Shown here piece after piece: positions 10,115 to 13,317 of a DNA stretch of 13,317 nt (positions are counted from its first letter, which is position 1; every line of letters begins with the position of its first letter). The DNA comes from CAZCGA01 sp964498075 (GTDB taxonomy: Bacteria; Desulfobacterota; Binatia; HRBIN30). The stretch covers positions 1 to 13,317 of the forward strand of contig CAZCGA010000158.1 in NCBI GenBank assembly GCA_964498075.1. Direction: 5' to 3'. The position numbers were made by a program, and so were the translations under genes. The notes below the pieces were generated by a model. The model made no database searches, was not told where the DNA came from, and saw only the letters and a list, made by a program, of their open reading frames with translations.

Positions 10115-10393
10115 CGGCAGACGGAAGCTGCCTGAGACGGGTGAGGGTTGCAACTACCCTGTCGGTCGTCGTCCATCAGTTGCGGCGATGCGGACTGAGG
10201 CCCGAAGCCGTGCTGATCGCGGCGGTGCTGCGGGAAGTCGAACGTCAGGGGCGCACACACGCCGAGCTGGCGCAGCGTTCGGGCCTCCACATGGTTGACC
10301 TTGCCGACGCGCCGGGGCATGGGTGGCACACGTGCACGAACGACGGCGCGCGGTCGCCCGGCGCCGGCCGCGCAACCGAGTCGAGGAGTCCAT
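10115..10393. other. Divergent intergenic region between SNF2 and PhyH genes
   Basis: These 279 nt separate two divergently read genes and should hold both promoters, although I cannot point to convincing -35/-10 pairs in such GC-rich sequence. A plus-strand frame across 10177-10300 reads LREVERQGRTHAELAQRSGLH, which resembles the start of a Cro/CI-type helix-turn-helix. It lacks a plausible end: the frame runs on to a stop at 10500 inside the PhyH gene. I regard it as chance or a remnant. Confidence 0.5.
10383..10388 (+). promoter_or_regulatory. Ribosome binding site that sets the PhyH start
   Basis: GAGGAG lies 5 nt before the ATG at 10394. The frame is open upstream to 10295, but that extension is Arg/Pro-rich and unlike the family, so this site decides the start. 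Confidence 0.7.
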
Positions 10394-11248
10394 ATGGCAG
10401 CTTCGCTAATCCATTTGCAGGCCAGCGATCCAATCACAGCGGTCGTCGCCACGCTGCGCGAGCACGGTGGCGTGGTCGTCGAGGGGCTGTTGGGCCGTGA
10501 GACGCTCGAGCGCTTCAACACGGAGATCGATCCGCTGCTGGCGCAGGTACGACCCGACCGGAAGTTTCTGAACCCGGCGCTGGACTGGTTCTTCGGAACG
10601 CGTACGCGCCACATCACGGCGGTCGCCACGAAGTCGCGAACGTTCGTCACCGAGGTCCTCACGCACCCGACGCTCTTGGGCGTGTCCGACGCGATCCTCG
10701 GCCCCGCGTGTGCGCGCTATCAGCTGAACCTGGCGCACATCCTCGACCGCGGACCCGGAGCCGAGCAGCAGTACATCCATCGCGACGAGCTGGTCTGGGT
10801 CCACGTGCCGCGCCCACATCCCGAGCTGCAGATCGCGTCGGTCATCGCCCTCGTCGACTTCACCGCGGAGAACGGCGCGACGCGCGTCGTCCCCGGAAGC
10901 CACCGCTGGGATTGGGAGCGCATGCCCAAGCCGGACGAGTTTGCGATCGCCGCCATGCCCGCCGGCTCCGCCGTGATCTACCTCGGCTCGACCTTGCACG
11001 GTGGCGGGCCCAACACGACGGCGGATCAGTGGCGGCGTGGCATGCACCTGAGCTACGTGCTCGGTTGGCTGCGTACCGAGGAGAACCACTACCTGGCGAC
11101 GCCGCCCGAGATCGCGCGCACCTTTCCGCGTCAGGCCCAGGAGCTGCTCGGCTACGCGGTGCACGACGCGCTGGCGCACGGCGGCGGCTACCTCGGCGCG
11201 CTCGATCTCCGCGATCCAGTGGACATGCTCGCGGACGGCACGCTGTAG
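10394..11248 (+). CDS. Phytanoyl-CoA dioxygenase (PhyH) family Fe(II)/2-oxoglutarate oxygenase
   Basis: The protein has 284 residues, normal for bacterial PhyH-family enzymes, with no signal peptide. The N-terminus (HGGVVVEGLLGRETLERF, 24-41) is the usual opening of the fold. The iron-binding facial triad is visible: H129 and D131 in YIHRDELVW, and the distal H202 in STLHGGGPNTT. R214 or R215, twelve residues on, is placed to bind the 2-oxoglutarate carboxylate. ENGATRVVPGSHRWDWER (159-176) is the standard core strand block. Members hydroxylate or halogenate small lipophilic or acyl substrates in the cytoplasm; animal PhyH hydroxylates phytanoyl-CoA. The true substrate is unknown. The gene stands alone on the plus strand, and it converges with the next gene across a 25-nt gap. 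Confidence 0.92.
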   Translation: MAASLIHLQASDPITAVVATLREHGGVVVEGLLGRETLERFNTEIDPLLAQVRPDRKFLNPALDWFFGTRTRHITAVATKSRTFVTEVLTHPTLLGVSDAILGPACARYQLNLAHILDRGPGAEQQYIHRDELVWVHVPRPHPELQIASVIALVDFTAENGATRVVPGSHRWDWERMPKPDEFAIAAMPAGSAVIYLGSTLHGGGPNTTADQWRRGMHLSYVLGWLRTEENHYLATPPEIARTFPRQAQELLGYAVHDALAHGGGYLGALDLRDPVDMLADGTL

Positions 11249-11254
11249 GCGGCA

Positions 11255-11280
11255 GCGCTGGCCGACGGTTCCGTCAGCGC
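11255..11280. terminator. Hairpin at the PhyH / exported-protein convergence
   Basis: GCGCTG (11255-11260) pairs with CAGCGC (11275-11280). Inside, ACGG (11265-11268) can pair with CCGT (11271-11274), leaving GCCG bulged. It starts 6 nt after the PhyH stop and overlaps the stop of the minus-strand gene (11274-11276). As at 4400-4440, no U-run is seen, so a two-way terminator is likely but not certain. Confidence 0.45.
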
Positions 11281-12302
11281 GTCCCGAACGCCGCACGCAT
11301 CCGATTGAAGATGTCCTGGAGCTCGCGCGTCATGAGGCGACGGCCGATCGCGTGCTTGGCCGACGCGCCGAATCCGCTGGCGCGGTCCGTCGAGGTGCGG
11401 GTCACGTAGAAGACCATCGTCCCGTCCTTCGCCGGGAGGAACGCCGCGTGCGCCTGCACGGCGTTGTAGCCCTGGCTGACGTAGAACTCGCGGTCGGCGA
11501 CCACGAACGCGTCGTCCATCGGCAGCGCCATGCGGTGTCGGAGCGTGAGGATCGGACGGTCGTCGCGGTCGTAGACGATCCAGAAGAACCGCTCTTCGAG
11601 GCCCTCGGGCCGTGTCGCCGGGTAGTGCAGGAGCACGTCACGGAACGCCGGGCTGTACTTGCCGAGGATCTTCGCCGCCGAATGCCGCCGGAGCTCTTCC
11701 GCCGGGCTCCGCTGCACGCCTCCGCCACGGTCGTAGGGCGCGCCACCGTCCAGTCCCTTGGTGCGATACGCCTGATAGCGCGCGAGCAGCAGGCCGCGGA
11801 GCTGCGCCTCGACTTCCGTTTGTCCCGCCGCGCCGAGCGCTCGGAACGCGGCGATCTCCGCAGTGGAGAGGTTGAGCGTCTGGCCGGGCGCTGCGGTGAG
11901 GTAGCGTTGGGCCTCGGCGACCCCGTGCGGAGTGAGCCGCAGATCCTCAAAATCAGCCAGCGTACCCGACCCGCTCACCTCGTGCAGCGCGGCGACGCGC
12001 GGATCGGGCTTGAGTTCGCCTCCACGCAGAAACCCTTGGACGACTTGCGTCGTTGGAGCCCGCACGAGGAAGACCATCCCTATGGCCAGCTCGCGATCGG
12101 ACCGGTCGGTCGGGGTCGTCTCGACCATCTCGCCCTTCTCGACCTGTGCGATGCCGTCCGGCGTGAGACCAACGTCGGCCTCCAGCGCCGCGACCGTCGG
12201 GGCCGCAAACGATGGGAGGGCGACTGACGAGCGCAGCGCAACGGTTGCGAGGAGCGCAATCAGCCTGCGGCGGAAAACCCGCGTTAACACCCGATCTGTC
12301 AT
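11274..12302 (-). CDS. Exported protein, possibly START/SRPBCC-like
   Basis: From the ATG at 12302 the precursor has 342 residues. An in-frame ATG at 12314 would add four, and the longer frame to 12404 is not protein-like. The basic n-region (RVFRRR) and the hydrophobic LIALLATVAL with SFA at 31-33 form a signal peptide. The mature protein opens with LTPDGIAQVEKGEMV (46-60) and a later look-alike LTPHGVAEAQRYL (123-135). IGMVFLVRAPTTQVVQGFL (74-92) resembles the first strand and helix of START/polyketide-cyclase-like proteins. The C-terminal block from FFWIVYD (239) to about 335, with LTLRHRM, DREFYVSQGYNA and VFYVTRTSTDRASGFG, resembles the rest of such lipid-binding domains, split by an inserted helical region (about 145-215). 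This fold call is inference by eye and no enzyme motif is seen. The neighbouring PhyH gene is convergent. Confidence 0.75.
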   Translation of the reverse strand: MTDRVLTRVFRRRLIALLATVALRSSVALPSFAAPTVAALEADVGLTPDGIAQVEKGEMVETTPTDRSDRELAIGMVFLVRAPTTQVVQGFLRGGELKPDPRVAALHEVSGSGTLADFEDLRLTPHGVAEAQRYLTAAPGQTLNLSTAEIAAFRALGAAGQTEVEAQLRGLLLARYQAYRTKGLDGGAPYDRGGGVQRSPAEELRRHSAAKILGKYSPAFRDVLLHYPATRPEGLEERFFWIVYDRDDRPILTLRHRMALPMDDAFVVADREFYVSQGYNAVQAHAAFLPAKDGTMVFYVTRTSTDRASGFGASAKHAIGRRLMTRELQDIFNRMRAAFGTR

Positions 12303-12432
12303 AACGCCGCCCATCCTACGCGACGGGGGCACGCGTGACGGGATTCCCGCGTCGCATGCGGTGCGGACCGGAGCCGTATACGCCGCATACAACGCGGCAG
12401 TCAAGCGCTGGCAGGCAGCGACGAAGGGAGAT
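12303..12432. other. Spacer upstream of the exported-protein gene, with small hairpins
   Basis: No gene is supported here. Small inverted repeats are frequent: CGGG/CCCG around ATT (12339-12349), the palindrome CGTATACG (12375-12382), GCCGC/GCGGC (12382-12386 with 12394-12398), and CGCTG/CAGCG (12406-12410 with 12416-12420). The region should hold the promoter of the minus-strand exported-protein gene. It does not match an integron attC site: the required RYYYAAC and GTTRRRY boxes are absent. Confidence 0.4.
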
Positions 12433-12630
12433 AGAAGGCTTCAGCGCGGTGAGGGTATGTCCATGCCGCACTCGAGGCCCATGCCTGAGATCGGCAGGCG
12501 GTGCCACGAGCTGCGGATCGTGAACGGCGAGCATACGTGGCGCATCATCTATCGCCTCGATCCTGACGCCATCGTGATTGTGGAAGTGCTCAGCAAGAAG
12601 ACGCGCAAGACCCCACCGCACGTCATCGAG
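12433..12630 (+). pseudogene. Truncated RelE/Gp49-type toxin remnant
   Basis: This frame encodes RRLQRGEGMSMPHSRPMPEI, then GRRCHELRI, TWRIIYRLDPDAIVIVEVLSKKTRKTP and HVIE. These blocks match the phage-derived Gp49-like toxins of the RelE/ParE superfamily, which cut mRNA or block growth as part of type II toxin-antitoxin pairs. Full members have about 110-120 residues. Here about 66 remain: the N-terminal helix region before LQRGE is replaced by unrelated sequence, and homology stops at VIE. After that the frame runs into a tandem repeat and continues to 12777 without family features. No good ribosome site precedes a start codon (GAGGG at 12451-12455 is 7 nt before an ATG at 12463). No antitoxin gene follows. 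It is most likely inactive. Confidence 0.75.
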
Positions 12631-12638
12631 GATCTCTC

Positions 12639-12674
12639 CTTCGTGTTTTCGGTGTTTCGTGCTTTCGTGATTTC
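12639..12674. repeat. Degenerate tandem octamer (TTTCGTGN) patch
   Basis: About four and a half copies of an 8-nt unit can be read: TTCGTGT, TTTCGGTG, TTTCGTGC, TTTCGTGA, then TTTC. The patch is AT-richer than its surroundings. It begins nine bases after the end of the toxin homology, so it may mark an old insertion or deletion boundary. I recall similar CGAAAACACG-type patches between genes of other environmental bacteria, but cannot verify this here. Confidence 0.6.
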
Positions 12675-12722
12675 ATTTGATGAGGCCCTCTCCAGAACGT
12701 GGCACTCTCCCGTGGATGATCC

Positions 12723-13232
12723 CTACTGCAGAAAACGTTCGATGAGCCGGGCAACCTCCTGCGGATGCTCTTCATAGACGAATAATTTCGCATTCGCGAT
12801 GGAGTGAAAGCCGGCGACGTGCGGGAATTGCGCGATCATCTCGCGCGCCTTCGGCTCGGGAAAGATCTGGTCGTTCGCTCCCCAGATGAAGAGTGTGGGC
12901 ATGGTCAGTTGCCCATGGAGCTGTTTGAACTGGTCGAGCCGCACGAACTTCATCGTTCTCAGAAATTGCATGGCGCCGTCCATCCGCTCCTTCGAAGACA
13001 TCAGGGGCTCGACAAATCGTTGGTGGAAGTCGCCCTCCAGGTGCGCCAGATCATCGAAGCAACCGCCGAAGGCCAAGGATGATCTGCGAAACACCCGGGA
13101 CTTCAGGAGCTGCTGGAATAGGGCCCCGGATCCAGGAAGGTGCGCAAGAGCCTGGTGCGTTGGAATCCACGGCGGCGGCCAGGTCTGGGGCACGCCGTTC
13201 TTTGGAGACCTGGCGGTGGGCGGTGCCAACAT
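12723..13232 (-). pseudogene. C-terminal fragment of an alpha/beta hydrolase (haloalkane dehalogenase/epoxide hydrolase-like)
   Basis: The last 130-150 residues of this frame match the cap and C-terminal part of alpha/beta hydrolases: PPWIP, SRVFRRSSLAFGGCFDDL, RFVEPL, MPTLFIWGANDQIFP (catalytic acid probably Asp121 of the frame) and LFVYEEHPQEVARLI. The catalytic His expected in this last block (family pattern LFVHEE or GHFVQEE) is Tyr or Leu here. Residues 1 to about 19 do not look like the family, and no frame upstream to the window end shows the nucleophile elbow G-x-S/D-x-G on this strand. A complete enzyme has about 280-300 residues. The fragment is therefore 5'-truncated and probably dead. 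An undetected rearrangement beyond 13317 could change this view. Confidence 0.65.
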
Positions 13233-13317
13233 CGGCGCTCCGCTGGCAGGCCTCTATTTCTTGGCCTCTTCTCCAAAGCGTGTGGGTAGATTTTCACCAT
13301 GATGCATCGGTTGATCG
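13233..13317. other. Window end, no gene supported
   Basis: Short frames cross this stretch on both strands. A minus-strand ATG at 13300 opens a 65-residue Arg/Pro-rich frame. A plus-strand frame reads GANIGAPLAGLYFLASSPKR before a stop at about 13302. Neither has a ribosome site or a recognisable family. Confidence 0.3.

Noticed and set aside
10177..10330. Plus-strand frame resembling a Cro/CI-type helix-turn-helix (HAELAQRSGLH)
   Set aside because: The similarity covers only about 20 residues, there is no ribosome site, and the frame runs to 10500 inside the PhyH gene. Chance or a remnant is more likely than a gene.
12361..12432. Possible integron attC site next to the toxin remnant
   Set aside because: Several small hairpins are present, but the conserved RYYYAAC and GTTRRRY boxes cannot be found.
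13206..13302. Plus-strand frame with GGANIGAPLAGLYFLASSPKR, vaguely like a hydrolase nucleophile region
   Set aside because: It lies on the opposite strand to the hydrolase fragment, lacks a proper G-x-S/D-x-G elbow and ends quickly. An inverted half-gene would be exciting but is not supported.

Overview
The window is high-GC bacterial DNA with G/C-rich third codon positions and tightly packed genes. It contains secreted and lipoprotein genes, a cytochrome P450 with its own ferredoxin, a DUF1329 protein and Thr-Pro-repeat tails. This mix resembles uncultured soil or groundwater lineages of the former deltaproteobacterial type (for example Binatota/Candidatus Binatia or relatives). That placement is an inference; no marker gene in the window settles it.

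Layout. (1) Positions 2-4406, plus strand: a probable catabolic operon. It holds a MaoC/FAS1-like acyl dehydratase (5' end outside the window), a cytochrome P450, a small 3Fe-4S-type ferredoxin, a DUF1329 exported protein, and a small secreted protein of unknown function. Most genes carry a good Shine-Dalgarno and gaps are 22-102 nt. (2) Positions 4434-10114, minus strand: a SWIM-domain SNF2 helicase, then a secreted lysyl-oxidase homologue with intact copper ligands and cofactor residues, then tRNA-Val(CAC), then a DUF4136 lipoprotein. An upstream ATG of the lipoprotein frame overlaps the last base of the tRNA. (3) Positions 10394-11248, plus strand: a phytanoyl-CoA dioxygenase-family enzyme. 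(4) Positions 11274-12302, minus strand: an exported protein, possibly START/SRPBCC-like. (5) Positions 12303-13317: a decayed region with a truncated RelE/Gp49-type toxin, a short degenerate tandem repeat starting where the toxin homology stops, and the C-terminal half of an alpha/beta hydrolase that lacks its nucleophile region and apparently its catalytic His.

How the genes may work together: P450 plus ferredoxin would hydroxylate a hydrophobic substrate, with electrons from a reductase encoded elsewhere. The dehydratase would act on an acyl-CoA later in the pathway. DUF1329 and the small secreted protein would act in the envelope, perhaps in handling lipophilic molecules. The PhyH-family oxygenase could belong to similar lipid or isoprenoid chemistry but is unlinked. 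Both convergent gene pairs end in hairpins that overlap a stop codon, so they probably share two-way terminators. I see no CRISPR array, phage, transposase or obvious defence island. The most distinctive single gene is the bacterial lysyl oxidase; the most unusual small-scale features are the tRNA/ATG overlap and the 10-bp hairpin spanning two opposing stop codons.
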